Source: Woeseiaceae bacterium
GTDB lineage: Bacteria > Pseudomonadota > Gammaproteobacteria > Steroidobacterales > Woeseiaceae
Assembly (NCBI GenBank): GCA_013042375.1
Contig: JABDQH010000073.1
Coordinates: 1-64,000, forward strand
Direction: 5' to 3'
DNA length: 64,000 nt
Part shown: in pieces, positions 16,000 to 23,847 of the stretch
Position numbering within the stretch: position 1 is the first letter of the stretch
Layout: every line of letters begins with the position of its first letter
Program-made: the position numbers and the translations under genes
Notes under the pieces: model-generated
Databases searched by the model: none
What the model was told of the DNA's origin: nothing
Seen by the model: only the letters and a program-made list of their open reading frames with translations

Positions 16000-18795
16000 T
16001 CACGGGTTAATCACGAAGGTGACGTTGTCGAAGTAGGCGTCTACTCCACAAGCAGGGTCCCCGCCACAAGCCGCCTTCAGCTGCAGCGTTACACCGCCGC
16101 TCACATCGCGTCCTGTTTCACCGGCGGCATTCGTTCCAGCGGTCACAGTGCCCGAATAAGTCATCCAGGTTGCCGACGGGAAGTAGGGGTCTGGCGGGCC
16201 GACGAAATCCCGGTCTCCCACATCTTCGCCAGCGGCATTCAGGAAAATCACTTCGACGAATACGACACCGCCGGCCCCTGCCAGGGACCCGTACAGATCG
16301 AAGGAAACATCGATAGCATCGCCCTGCTGGACTACACCTGCGGCCAGGGCGACCTGGCTCAGGAGGACGTCTTGCGGGGCCGCAGTGGTTCGCAGCCTGC
16401 CGAAGGTGCCTGTGCGACCATCCAACGTATCGGACTCGATAGTGATGGTTCCGTTGTCACCCAATGTCCAACCGGTAAAGTCGCCGGTTTCGAAATCACC
16501 GTTGACGAAGGTACCGTCGCCGCCGCCACCGGCGCCGCCACCGGCACCGGAGTTACTGAAGCCGACATCGGTCAGCAGGAATACAAACGCGGCATCGCCC
16601 TGGTCACCCGGCGGTCCGATCAGCCAGCCAGTGTGGCTGTCGATGTTCTCCTGGAAGCTGAACTCCGCCAGCGGGATTTCCAGCTGGAACCAGCCATCGC
16701 CCAGGTCCGTTGCACCCGCGTACGTGGCCAGATCCACTGTCGCGACACTGTCATCACCGCCGCCAATCAGCTTGACCTCAACGGTGCCCAGCGGCGAGCC
16801 CTTCACCTTCGCGTTGAAGGTGTCGTAGCCGGCTGCGATCGGGTTGGCGTAACCATTGACCGCCAGGAACGCCACCCAGGCATCAGGACCGTAACCGTTG
16901 CCGGCCGTGACCGCGATCACCGGGTCATACGTCGAATCCGCAAACTCGAAGTCGAAGCTCGCGCCGGAACCAAAGGTCTGCGGTCCGGAAACATCCGCTA
17001 TAAAGTCGGGGATCGCGACGTCCGCCGGTGCCGACGTACCGAACAGTACGAAGTCCGGCGTGATGCCAGCGTCACCGCCACCATCGGCACTGCTGAAGCC
17101 GACGTCGGTCACCAGGAAGACAAATGCAGCATCGCCCTGGTCGCCCGGCGGCCCGATCAGCCAGCCGGTGTGACCGTCGATGTTCTCCTGGAAGGTGAAC
17201 TCCGAGAGCGGAATCTCCAGCTGGAACCAGCCATCGCCCAGATCCGTTGCACCCGCGTACGTGGCCAGATCCACTGTCGCAACACTGTCATCGCCGTTGC
17301 CGATCAGCTTGACCTCAATGGTGCCCAGCGGCGAACCCTTGACCTTCGCGTTGAAGGTGTCGTAGCCGGCCGCAATGGGGTTGGCGTAGCCATTGACCGC
17401 CAGGAACGCTACCCAGAGATCCGGGCCGTAGCCGTTGCCGGCCGTAACCGCAATCACCGGGTCATAGGTCGAGTCCGCGAACTCGAAGTCGAAGCTCGCG
17501 CCCGAACCAAAGGTCTGCGGTCCGGAAACATCCGCTACAAAGTCGGGGATCGGAACGTCCGCCGGTGCCGACGTACCGAACAGCACAAAGTCCGGCGTGA
17601 TACCGGCGCCGGGGCCGCCACCGCCACTGTCAACGGCGTTGAACGTGATGTCATCGAGGTAAACGACGTTGTCCGCCGCACGGGCGTCAAAGTCGGGGAA
17701 GATCACCAACCCCGTGATATCGGTGTTGTTCGGGTCGCCGATCACGCCAGAGAAATCGAACTCCAGCTCCTCCCACTGATCAACCACCGTGTTTGGCACC
17801 AGGATCTCGCCCGTCGAACCCGTCGCGGCATCTTCGAACTTGATACCGACGTTACTGATGACCGACTTCCATACTTTGATCCTGACGATCGCGTTGCTGG
17901 CGTCCAGCGTGAACGTCGGCAAGTCCTGGGTTACGAAGCCAGCGAACGGCTGACCTGCCTGCCTGGCCGTAAACTGGGCCACACGGGCCGAGGTGTTGGC
18001 ACCGCTCGCATCCGGGTTATCGATTACCAGGAGCGGCGGATTGTCGTCGTTTTCGAACACGGTCCAGGCGAAGGCTTCGCCCTGGCCGTCTACTTCAAAG
18101 TCCACCGGCCCAAGCGTCGCAGGACCAGGGCCAGGGCCGCCGCCATCACCGCAGCTCTCGACCTGCGTGATCTCGTCGTAGTAGAAGGTCCAGTCGTCCG
18201 GGTTGACCGCGGCATCGCCGAGCTCGTTCACGTCGAAGATGAAGGTAATGCCGGTCACGGGCGCGCCACCGGCCGCCGTTCCCGTGAAGTCGAAGCACAG
18301 CTCTTCCCACGAGCTGCTGCCGGACTGGTTGGCGACGCGCTCCTGGCCCAGGCCCTCGAGCTTGAAGTTGATCGGAACGTCGCGCGATGCCCAGACCAGC
18401 ATCGTAAACGCCTCGCCCTCGGAGAAGTCGAAGCCCTGCGGCAGCTGCAGCGTACTGCCGCCGAAGGTCTTGCCGGACTCGGCCCTGAATTTCTGCATCT
18501 GCACGACCTTTTCGGTCGCGTTCAGGCCGCTCATGTCCGGGTTGTCGATGATGAGGCTTACACCGCCCTCGAAGCCGGGCTCGTTCCCGCCGCCTACAAA
18601 ATCGAACGGGCCGCAGACATCCTCGAAGTTGATGACGTCGCAGAAGCCCTCGGGGATCGGATCCGGCGGCGGCGCCGGCGTTCCGGCGAGCGGTGTCGGT
18701 CCAGAGCCCTCGCCATAGAAGCAGCCCGTCAATACGAGGGCAGGAAGTAAGGACGTCAGTGCGCGTGGCACGCGTTTGTCTACGCTAAAAAACAT
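16000..18795 (-). CDS. Multi-domain surface carbohydrate-binding lipoprotein
   Basis: 931 residues. The lipoprotein signal ends VLTGC (Cys25), followed by a Pro-rich linker. At least five beta-sandwich modules follow: about 50-215; about 225-390; two near-identical modules at about 397-567 and 576-746; and a C-terminal CBM4/9-like module beginning VNGDFETGDFTGWTLGDNG (about 760-931). Gly/Asp-rich linkers separate them. No catalytic motif is seen. It starts 60 bases after the GH16 gene and its stop overlaps the alternative GTG of the barrel-fusion gene. The architecture fits a surface glycan-binding protein that captures glucan chains for GH16 and the TonB receptor. Confidence 0.88.
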   Translation of the reverse strand: MFFSVDKRVPRALTSLLPALVLTGCFYGEGSGPTPLAGTPAPPPDPIPEGFCDVINFEDVCGPFDFVGGGNEPGFEGGVSLIIDNPDMSGLNATEKVVQMQKFRAESGKTFGGSTLQLPQGFDFSEGEAFTMLVWASRDVPINFKLEGLGQERVANQSGSSSWEELCFDFTGTAAGGAPVTGITFIFDVNELGDAAVNPDDWTFYYDEITQVESCGDGGGPGPGPATLGPVDFEVDGQGEAFAWTVFENDDNPPLLVIDNPDASGANTSARVAQFTARQAGQPFAGFVTQDLPTFTLDASNAIVRIKVWKSVISNVGIKFEDAATGSTGEILVPNTVVDQWEELEFDFSGVIGDPNNTDITGLVIFPDFDARAADNVVYLDDITFNAVDSGGGGPGAGITPDFVLFGTSAPADVPIPDFVADVSGPQTFGSGASFDFEFADSTYDPVIAVTAGNGYGPDLWVAFLAVNGYANPIAAGYDTFNAKVKGSPLGTIEVKLIGNGDDSVATVDLATYAGATDLGDGWFQLEIPLSEFTFQENIDGHTGWLIGPPGDQGDAAFVFLVTDVGFSSADGGGDAGITPDFVLFGTSAPADVAIPDFIADVSGPQTFGSGASFDFEFADSTYDPVIAVTAGNGYGPDAWVAFLAVNGYANPIAAGYDTFNAKVKGSPLGTVEVKLIGGGDDSVATVDLATYAGATDLGDGWFQLEIPLAEFSFQENIDSHTGWLIGPPGDQGDAAFVFLLTDVGFSNSGAGGGAGGGGDGTFVNGDFETGDFTGWTLGDNGTITIESDTLDGRTGTFGRLRTTAAPQDVLLSQVALAAGVVQQGDAIDVSFDLYGSLAGAGGVVFVEVIFLNAAGEDVGDRDFVGPPDPYFPSATWMTYSGTVTAGTNAAGETGRDVSGGVTLQLKAACGGDPACGVDAYFDNVTFVINP
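16559..17070 (-). repeat. Tandem module repeat, downstream copy
   Basis: About 512 bases closely matching 17096-17607 with a period of 537 bases (179 codons). It encodes the second of two near-identical binding modules, both containing ADSTYDPVIAVTAGNGYGPD and WLIGPPGDQGDAAFVFL. Differences are scattered, many at third codon positions. Confidence 0.9.
17096..17607 (-). repeat. Tandem module repeat, upstream copy
   Basis: First-translated copy of the 512-base duplicated module. The protein copies differ at only a few positions (for example PDLWVAF versus PDAWVAF, and GNGDDS versus GGGDDS). Confidence 0.9.
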
Positions 18796-18855
18796 GGGCG
18801 AAGTCTCTGCTGAATTTAAATTGCGTCTGTTGTTCTTGTTCGCGAGTGCCGGTGT

Positions 18856-19803
18856 CTACTGGGGTGCGCCCGAGTAAACCCGGACCCAGTCGACTTCCAT
18901 CGTGGCCGGGAACACCGTGTCTGCGTTGGGTGGCCCGGGCAAATTGCCGCCGACCGCGACGTTGAAGATGATGTAAAAGGGCACATCGAAGGGCGCCGGG
19001 AATGGGCTCGTCGAATACCAATTGTTCTTCATCGCGTACATCACGTCATCGACGTACCAGCGAACCTCGTCCGCGTCCCATTCGACGGCGTAAACGTGGA
19101 ACTCTTCCTGGGCATTGGCAGGCACGACGTACGACGTGGTATCGAACACCCAGTCATCAGGGAAGCTGGTGCCGTAGTGGATCGTGCCGATGATGGAGTT
19201 CTTACCAAAGACGCCCAGGTTGTAGGCCTCCATGATGTCGATCTCGCCGGCGGCGGGCCAGATACCGTAGGGGCTGTCCTGAGACAGCAACCAGAATGCC
19301 GGCCAGATACCCTGCCCGCCCGGCAGCCGCATACGCGCCTCGATGCGGCCGTAACGGAAGGCGAAGCGATCGCGCGTGTTGATGCGCGCCGACGTGTAGT
19401 CGAAGCGCCCGATCGATTGCTTGCGGGCCTCGATCTTCAACAGCCCGTCCTCGAGCCGCGCGTTGTCGGGCAGGTAGTACTCGAGCTCGTTGTTGCCCCA
19501 CCCGGGGATGCCGTACTCGCTGCCGTCACCGGTTTCGAACAACCACCTACCGGGGTCGAGCGCGTCGCCGTTGAATTCGTCGCTCCAGACGAGGGTCGGG
19601 GCGACTCCCTCGACCACTTCGAGGTTGTTGGCGACCGTCAGGATCGGAACGCTGGTGTTGACGTTCGATTGCGCCGGGACCACGGGGTCAGGCGCGACCT
19701 CGACAGCGGAGTAAAGAATCGGCGGTTCACCGGTATCGCAGCCAACAAGCAACACGCCAGTCGCGAGCAGCGCGACACTCAGTCTTGATACATGCAAATG
19801 CAT
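18856..19803 (-). CDS. GH16 laminarinase-type endo-beta-1,3-glucanase lipoprotein
   Basis: 315 residues from the ATG at 19803, which has GGGGG nine bases upstream. A GTG at 19827 is a weaker alternative. The lipoprotein signal ends LLVGC (Cys22). The catalytic domain spans about 70-315 with LVWSDEFNG, WGNNELEYY, INTRDRFAFRYGRIEAR and the GH16 signature GEIDIMEA: nucleophile Glu187, Asp189, acid/base Glu192. The extra Met in the signature is the beta-bulge form typical of laminarinases and bacterial endo-1,3(4)-glucanases. The C-terminus FPATMEVDWVRVY is also standard. It leads the five-gene leftward operon and probably makes the first cut in the glucan at the cell surface. Confidence 0.95.
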   Translation of the reverse strand: MHLHVSRLSVALLATGVLLVGCDTGEPPILYSAVEVAPDPVVPAQSNVNTSVPILTVANNLEVVEGVAPTLVWSDEFNGDALDPGRWLFETGDGSEYGIPGWGNNELEYYLPDNARLEDGLLKIEARKQSIGRFDYTSARINTRDRFAFRYGRIEARMRLPGGQGIWPAFWLLSQDSPYGIWPAAGEIDIMEAYNLGVFGKNSIIGTIHYGTSFPDDWVFDTTSYVVPANAQEEFHVYAVEWDADEVRWYVDDVMYAMKNNWYSTSPFPAPFDVPFYIIFNVAVGGNLPGPPNADTVFPATMEVDWVRVYSGAPQ

Positions 19804-19869
19804 TCTCGTATTCCCCCGGGATTGCACGGAACTGGTTATTTTGAGACTAACTTTTTCTTGTAAGCATAC

Positions 19870-19898
19870 GTATTACAGGATCATGACAGCGCTGTCAA
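19870..19898 (-). promoter_or_regulatory. Promoter of the GH16-led operon
   Basis: On the minus strand: TTGACA (19898-19893), a 17-base spacer, and TAATAC (19875-19870, a weak -10). The -35 is built into the operator palindrome, as at the other two regulated leftward promoters. The predicted leader is about 60 bases. Confidence 0.55.
19884..19897. promoter_or_regulatory. LacI-type operator, perfect palindrome
   Basis: TGACAGCGCTGTCA is perfectly self-complementary over 14 bases. It lies about 80 bases upstream of the GH16 start and covers the -35. It matches the sites at 3888 and 26112 except at one central base. Confidence 0.7.
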
Positions 19899-19963
19899 TT
19901 GCGGCGAATACGTAACAATTTGTAACTGGCCTCTCGAACGCCGGATTTTGGGTGCCCGAAACG

Positions 19964-19988
19964 AAAAGAGCCGGGCAGTGCCCGGCTC
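19964..19988 (-). terminator. Rho-independent terminator after the small protein gene
   Basis: Ten-base stem GAGCCGGGCA/TGCCCGGCTC at 19968-19977 and 19979-19988, with TTTTCG following on the minus strand. It ends the 20017-20211 transcript and separates it from the GH16 promoter. Confidence 0.7.
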
Positions 19989-20016
19989 TCAATCATGTTC
20001 GATGGTTGGCCTCATG

Positions 20017-20211
20017 TCATGTGGCCCAGCGGACCCGTGGCCGGGCCTCTCTGATTTCCGGCCCGGACTCCGCAGAGTCGAGCCGCACGTCTCGTGCAAT
20101 GACGATGCGGTCGCGATGGACCTTCGGCATTGCCGTAAACGGGGGCATGAGCGCCGCGGATCCAAGCGCGAGCAAGAACCGGTCGAACATTCCTTTTTCC
20201 TTCTGGTTCAT
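20017..20211 (-). CDS. Small protein of unknown function (64 residues)
   Basis: A very strong ribosome site, AGGAGG, lies eight bases upstream of the ATG at 20211, and a terminator lies 30 bases downstream, so it looks like a genuine gene. The sequence begins MNQKEKGMFDRFLLALGSAA, a short basic start plus a hydrophobic stretch (about 8-25) that could be a membrane segment. It then becomes charged and ends RPRVRWAT. No family is recognised. It lies between the GH16 promoter and the LysR gene. A leader-peptide or membrane microprotein role is possible but unsupported. Confidence 0.55.
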   Translation of the reverse strand: MNQKEKGMFDRFLLALGSAALMPPFTAMPKVHRDRIVIARDVRLDSAESGPEIREARPRVRWAT

Positions 20212-20341
20212 GGTCTTACCTCCTAAGTAACGACGTTTTTCCAGTGCACGACAAAGAGCTTTTCCCTGCCGTACGCGCGCACGATAAGGTGTTCGCCTGC
20301 CATCGACAAACGAAAAAAAGTCAGGTTCGGGTTAAGAAAAA

Positions 20342-21235
20342 CTAAGGCTTGGCCGCGAAGCGCTCGAGTATCCAGCTGCGCAGCGTGTCCACGGCCGGAT
20401 TCGCGGATCGTTCATCCTGTGAGACGAGGTAATACGACACGTCGGCGACGAGCTCATCCTCGAAAAGGCGCACGATCGTACGCTGTTTGAACCACTGTTC
20501 GGCGATCGGCACGGGCACGAGGGCGGCCCCGATCCCCTGCTCGGCGGCCCGGACGACGGCAATCATCGAGTCGAGCCGCGTCACCCTGGCGTCCTCCGGC
20601 AATGCGATCCCGGTCGAATTCGACCATTCCTTCCAGGCCTTGGGTCGCGTGTCGTGCACGATCAGCGGGAAGTCGCTGACGATGCGCTTGTCTTTGACCT
20701 TGACCGTCTTCCTGAAAGCGGCGGAACCCGCGGGCACCATGCGCAATGGAAACAACAGGTCGGCGCGCGTTCCGGCGGGCGCCTTGCTAAAGAGGCGGAT
20801 CGACAGGTCCGCTTCGGCCGGAAGTTTTTCCGACGCCTCGTCGCTCGTGCCTACCTGGATGTCGATCTCCGGATGCCTGGCCGTGAACTCGCTCAGACGC
20901 GGCACGAAGAACTCGCTCGCGAAGAACGGCTGTACCGAGATGCGGACGGACTTGCGGCGCCCCGCCTTGCGGAAGTCGGCGACCAGCGCATCCAGCTGCT
21001 CGAGCAGCGGGCGCAGTGCTTCATACAACGCGCGGCCATCCTCGGTCAGCACGACCTCGCGCGCGCTGCGCTCGAACAAGCGCAGCCCGAGCTCTTCCTC
21101 GAGACTCTTGACCTGCTGGCTGACCGCGGACGCCGTCACGAACAGCTCGCTGGCCGCCGTCTTGAAGCTTTGGTAGCGCGCAGCGACGCAAAAGGTGCGC
21201 AGGCCGCGCAGCGAGCTTCGGGGTGGACTTTTCAT
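20342..21235 (-). CDS. LysR-family transcriptional regulator (GcvA-like)
   Basis: 297 residues. The N-terminal winged helix-turn-helix reads LRTFCVAARYQSFKTAASELFVTASAVSQQVKSLEEELGLRLFER (residues about 11-55, the classic LysR pattern). An effector domain of the periplasmic-binding type follows, with GcvA-like features (FFVPRLSEFTARHPEIDIQV, GIGAALVPVPIAEQWF). It begins 21 bases after the GH17 lipoprotein stop, so it is probably the last gene of the GH3-porter-GH17 operon. Targets and effector are not visible. It may link glucan use to central metabolism. Confidence 0.92.
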   Translation of the reverse strand: MKSPPRSSLRGLRTFCVAARYQSFKTAASELFVTASAVSQQVKSLEEELGLRLFERSAREVVLTEDGRALYEALRPLLEQLDALVADFRKAGRRKSVRISVQPFFASEFFVPRLSEFTARHPEIDIQVGTSDEASEKLPAEADLSIRLFSKAPAGTRADLLFPLRMVPAGSAAFRKTVKVKDKRIVSDFPLIVHDTRPKAWKEWSNSTGIALPEDARVTRLDSMIAVVRAAEQGIGAALVPVPIAEQWFKQRTIVRLFEDELVADVSYYLVSQDERSANPAVDTLRSWILERFAAKP

Positions 21236-21256
21236 TGCTGGAACCGGGTGATTCGA

Positions 21257-22276
21257 TTACTGCATGACGAGCTTGGGGGTGCGATCGACAAAGAAGATAC
21301 CCCAGTGCTTCTCCGCACCGTCCTCATTGTCCGGGTCGCCCTTCCAGGGCTCGTCGAACGCCTCGAAGAAAAACACGCTCACGTTGGCTGCCGTCGCCCA
21401 GTCGAGGAGCTCGCGGTAGTAGCGCGCCTGGTTCTCCTCGCTCGCCTCGCCGGGGAACTCCTCGGCCGTAGTGGCCCAGCCGGCCTCGAGAATGGCGATC
21501 GGCTTGTCCGGCAGTGCCGCGTGCACGCCCTCGATATTCTCGATCGTGTACGACAGGCCCTCGTCGATCGTCTTGTCCTCCCACGCCGCGTACGTGTGCA
21601 CGCCGAGAAAGTCGACGACCTCGGCCAGCGGCGCGCCGTCCGCTATCCACCACTCGTAGTTATCGGCGACGGTCACGGGTTGCGTCGTCGCCGCCTTTAC
21701 ATGGCGGACGTACTCGATGACGCGCTCGAGCGGCACCATGTGATCGTTCCATTCGACGAGCGCCTCGTTGCCGACGTTGATGGCGACGACGATGTCGTCG
21801 TACTCGTTGGCAAGCTCGATGGCCTGCTCGATCTCCTCGCCGTTCTTGACCGCGTTCGCCGCCAGTTCTTCGTCAGGAATAGGCTCGTCGAGCCACGGGC
21901 AGCCTTCGTGATTGCTGAACTCAGCGTCCAGCCAGATGCCGAGCAGCACCTTGACCGGCAGCTCGTGCTCGCGGATCAGCTCGAGCGTCGTGACCGTATT
22001 CTCCTTGCTGTCGTACATGCGGATCAGGTTGAAATCGTGGTCCACGAGGATCTGCAGGTCCTCGAGAATCTCTTCCTGGCTCGGGTTGTTGGCGCCCGCG
22101 CCGCGGTCGGGATGTTGTCCTCCGCGAAAGCCCGAATAGGACATCGCCATGACCTCACCCTGCAACAGGGCGTCGGGTGCTTGTGTGAAATCAGCGTCGG
22201 CCGGCGACGAGTCATCGGATGTGGAACAGGCAGTAGTCATAAGCGCAAGACCCAGCAATACAGGTAGTTTGTTCAT
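21257..22276 (-). CDS. GH17 family lipoprotein, periplasmic or surface glucanase
   Basis: 339 residues from the ATG at 22276, whose ATGA overlaps the stop of the sugar porter. The frame stays open further upstream, but that stretch is antisense-like and Arg-rich and lies inside the porter gene. The signal is lipoprotein-like, ending MTTAC (Cys17). Acid/base is in NVGNEALVEWND (Glu171), nucleophile in AILEAGWAT (Glu264), with GFRGGQHPDRG near the start as in bacterial GH17. It would trim beta-1,3-glucan oligosaccharides after import. With the cytosolic copy at 8274 the locus has two GH17 proteins in different compartments. Confidence 0.9.
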   Translation of the reverse strand: MNKLPVLLGLALMTTACSTSDDSSPADADFTQAPDALLQGEVMAMSYSGFRGGQHPDRGAGANNPSQEEILEDLQILVDHDFNLIRMYDSKENTVTTLELIREHELPVKVLLGIWLDAEFSNHEGCPWLDEPIPDEELAANAVKNGEEIEQAIELANEYDDIVVAINVGNEALVEWNDHMVPLERVIEYVRHVKAATTQPVTVADNYEWWIADGAPLAEVVDFLGVHTYAAWEDKTIDEGLSYTIENIEGVHAALPDKPIAILEAGWATTAEEFPGEASEENQARYYRELLDWATAANVSVFFFEAFDEPWKGDPDNEDGAEKHWGIFFVDRTPKLVMQ

Positions 22277-23835
22277 TTTTTTTCCCCAACGAGCAGGTCC
22301 TCCAGTTCTTCGAGCGAGCGGCCGCGCGTTTCGGGCAGGATGCGCATGAGCAATACCAACCCGATCACGGCGAAGCCGCCGTAGATAAGAAACGTCAGCG
22401 CATTGCCGAGATTCTCGAGCTCCCACGGGAACACCAGCTGCACGCCGAAACTGACCGCCGAGTTGATCAGCCCGGCGAACGAGATCGCCAGGCCGCGCAG
22501 CTGGTTCGGGAAAAGCTCGGAGAACAGCACCCACATGACCCGCCCGAGCGACACGGCGAAACTGGAGACAAAGCCGAGAATGCCGAAGAGTATCAGAGCC
22601 GCGTTAAGATCGACGGCAGCGCTGACCAGCAGGGATTCGTTCTCCTTGAATGCCTGCGCGCCGATCGCCGCCGACACGCCTTCGCGAAATTCGACGTCGC
22701 TGCCGAACTCGACATCGAGCACCTGCTGCAAAGCCGCTTTATCGACGCCTGGCGGAAGGTCGATGTCGGCCGGCAGGGTATAGGTCGCCGAGCCGAAGCC
22801 GTAGGACAGCAGGAACATGCACACGGCGATCCCGGCCAGGCCGAAGCCGAGCAAGGGCCGTCGGCCGAGCCTGTCGATCAGCAGCATCGCCGTGACCGTG
22901 AACACGAGGTTGACGATGCCGACGAGCACGGCCTGCATGAACGCCGCGTCGGTGCCGACGCCGGACTGCTCGAAAATCATCGGCGCATAGAAGAACACCG
23001 AGTTGATGCCCGTGATCTGCTGCAGGATGGCGACGGACACACCAATGGTCAGGACGAGACGCATCGCGGGTGCAAAAAGCTCCTTGAGCGGCAGCTTCGC
23101 CGCCGTGTCCGCATCGTGAAGGCTCTGCTCGACGGCCGCGAGATTCGCTTTTGCCGTCGCCTCATCGCTGGCCTTTGCGAACACCGCGAGGGCTTCGTCG
23201 CGGCGGCCCTGCATGGCCAGCCAGCGCGGGCTTTCGGGAACCAGGAACAGGGCAAAGAAGTAGATGACGGCGGGCAGGGATTCTACGCCCAGCATCCAGC
23301 GCCACGGGTGCGCGTCCAGGCCGAGTGCGCCAGCCCATTCGAGGCCGGATTGTCCGAGGCGCAGGATCAGGTAATTGCTGAAGAACGCGATCGATATGCC
23401 GAGCACGATGTTGAGCTGGTTGAACGACACCATGCGGCCGCGCTGCGCCGGCGGCGCGATCTCGGCGATGTACATCGGTGCGATTATCAGCGCGGCGCCG
23501 ACGCCGAGGCCGCCCAGCATGCGCGCCATCACGAGCGAGATGAAATCCGGCGCGAGCGCCGACCAGACGGCCGACACGGCAAACAGCAGCGCCGCCACCT
23601 TGAGTACGGGCCTGCGGCCGACGCGATCGCTGATCGGGCCCGCCAGCATCATCGCGAGCGTCGCCGTCAGCGTTAGTGACGCGACCGACCAGCCGAGCTG
23701 GATTTTCGTCAGCGCAAATTCCGTTTCGATGAATCCGACGACACCCGAAATCACGGACGCATCGAAACCCATGAGAAAACCGCCCAGGGCCACGATAAGC
23801 GCGACCAGAATCGAAAATCGATTTGCAGTAGCCAT
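22273..23835 (-). CDS. Sugar porter of the major facilitator superfamily
   Basis: 520 residues with about 12 membrane segments. Sugar-porter signatures are all present: GGFLMGFDASVISGV in helix 1, PISDRVGRRPVLK after helix 2, APPAQRGRMVSFNQLNIVLG, PESPRWLAMQGR after helix 6, QQITGINSVFFYAP in helix 7, and PETRGRSLEELE at the end. The loop between helices 9 and 10 is unusually long (about residues 345-400). It lies 12 bases after the GH3 gene and overlaps the GH17 gene by four bases. It most likely brings glucose or short glucose oligomers through the inner membrane by proton symport. Confidence 0.93.
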   Translation of the reverse strand: MATANRFSILVALIVALGGFLMGFDASVISGVVGFIETEFALTKIQLGWSVASLTLTATLAMMLAGPISDRVGRRPVLKVAALLFAVSAVWSALAPDFISLVMARMLGGLGVGAALIIAPMYIAEIAPPAQRGRMVSFNQLNIVLGISIAFFSNYLILRLGQSGLEWAGALGLDAHPWRWMLGVESLPAVIYFFALFLVPESPRWLAMQGRRDEALAVFAKASDEATAKANLAAVEQSLHDADTAAKLPLKELFAPAMRLVLTIGVSVAILQQITGINSVFFYAPMIFEQSGVGTDAAFMQAVLVGIVNLVFTVTAMLLIDRLGRRPLLGFGLAGIAVCMFLLSYGFGSATYTLPADIDLPPGVDKAALQQVLDVEFGSDVEFREGVSAAIGAQAFKENESLLVSAAVDLNAALILFGILGFVSSFAVSLGRVMWVLFSELFPNQLRGLAISFAGLINSAVSFGVQLVFPWELENLGNALTFLIYGGFAVIGLVLLMRILPETRGRSLEELEDLLVGEKK

Positions 23836-23847
23836 CAGTGACGCCGG

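Noticed and set aside
16372-18750. 792-codon frame opposite the multi-CBM lipoprotein
   Set aside because: Antisense shadow including the mirrored repeat. No recognisable domain or start signal.
19948-20230. Two rightward frames of 92 codons
   Set aside because: They overlap the terminator and the better-supported small gene on the other strand.
22277-22534. Upstream extension of the GH17 lipoprotein frame
   Set aside because: Arg-rich antisense-like sequence inside the sugar porter gene. The signal peptide begins at 22276.
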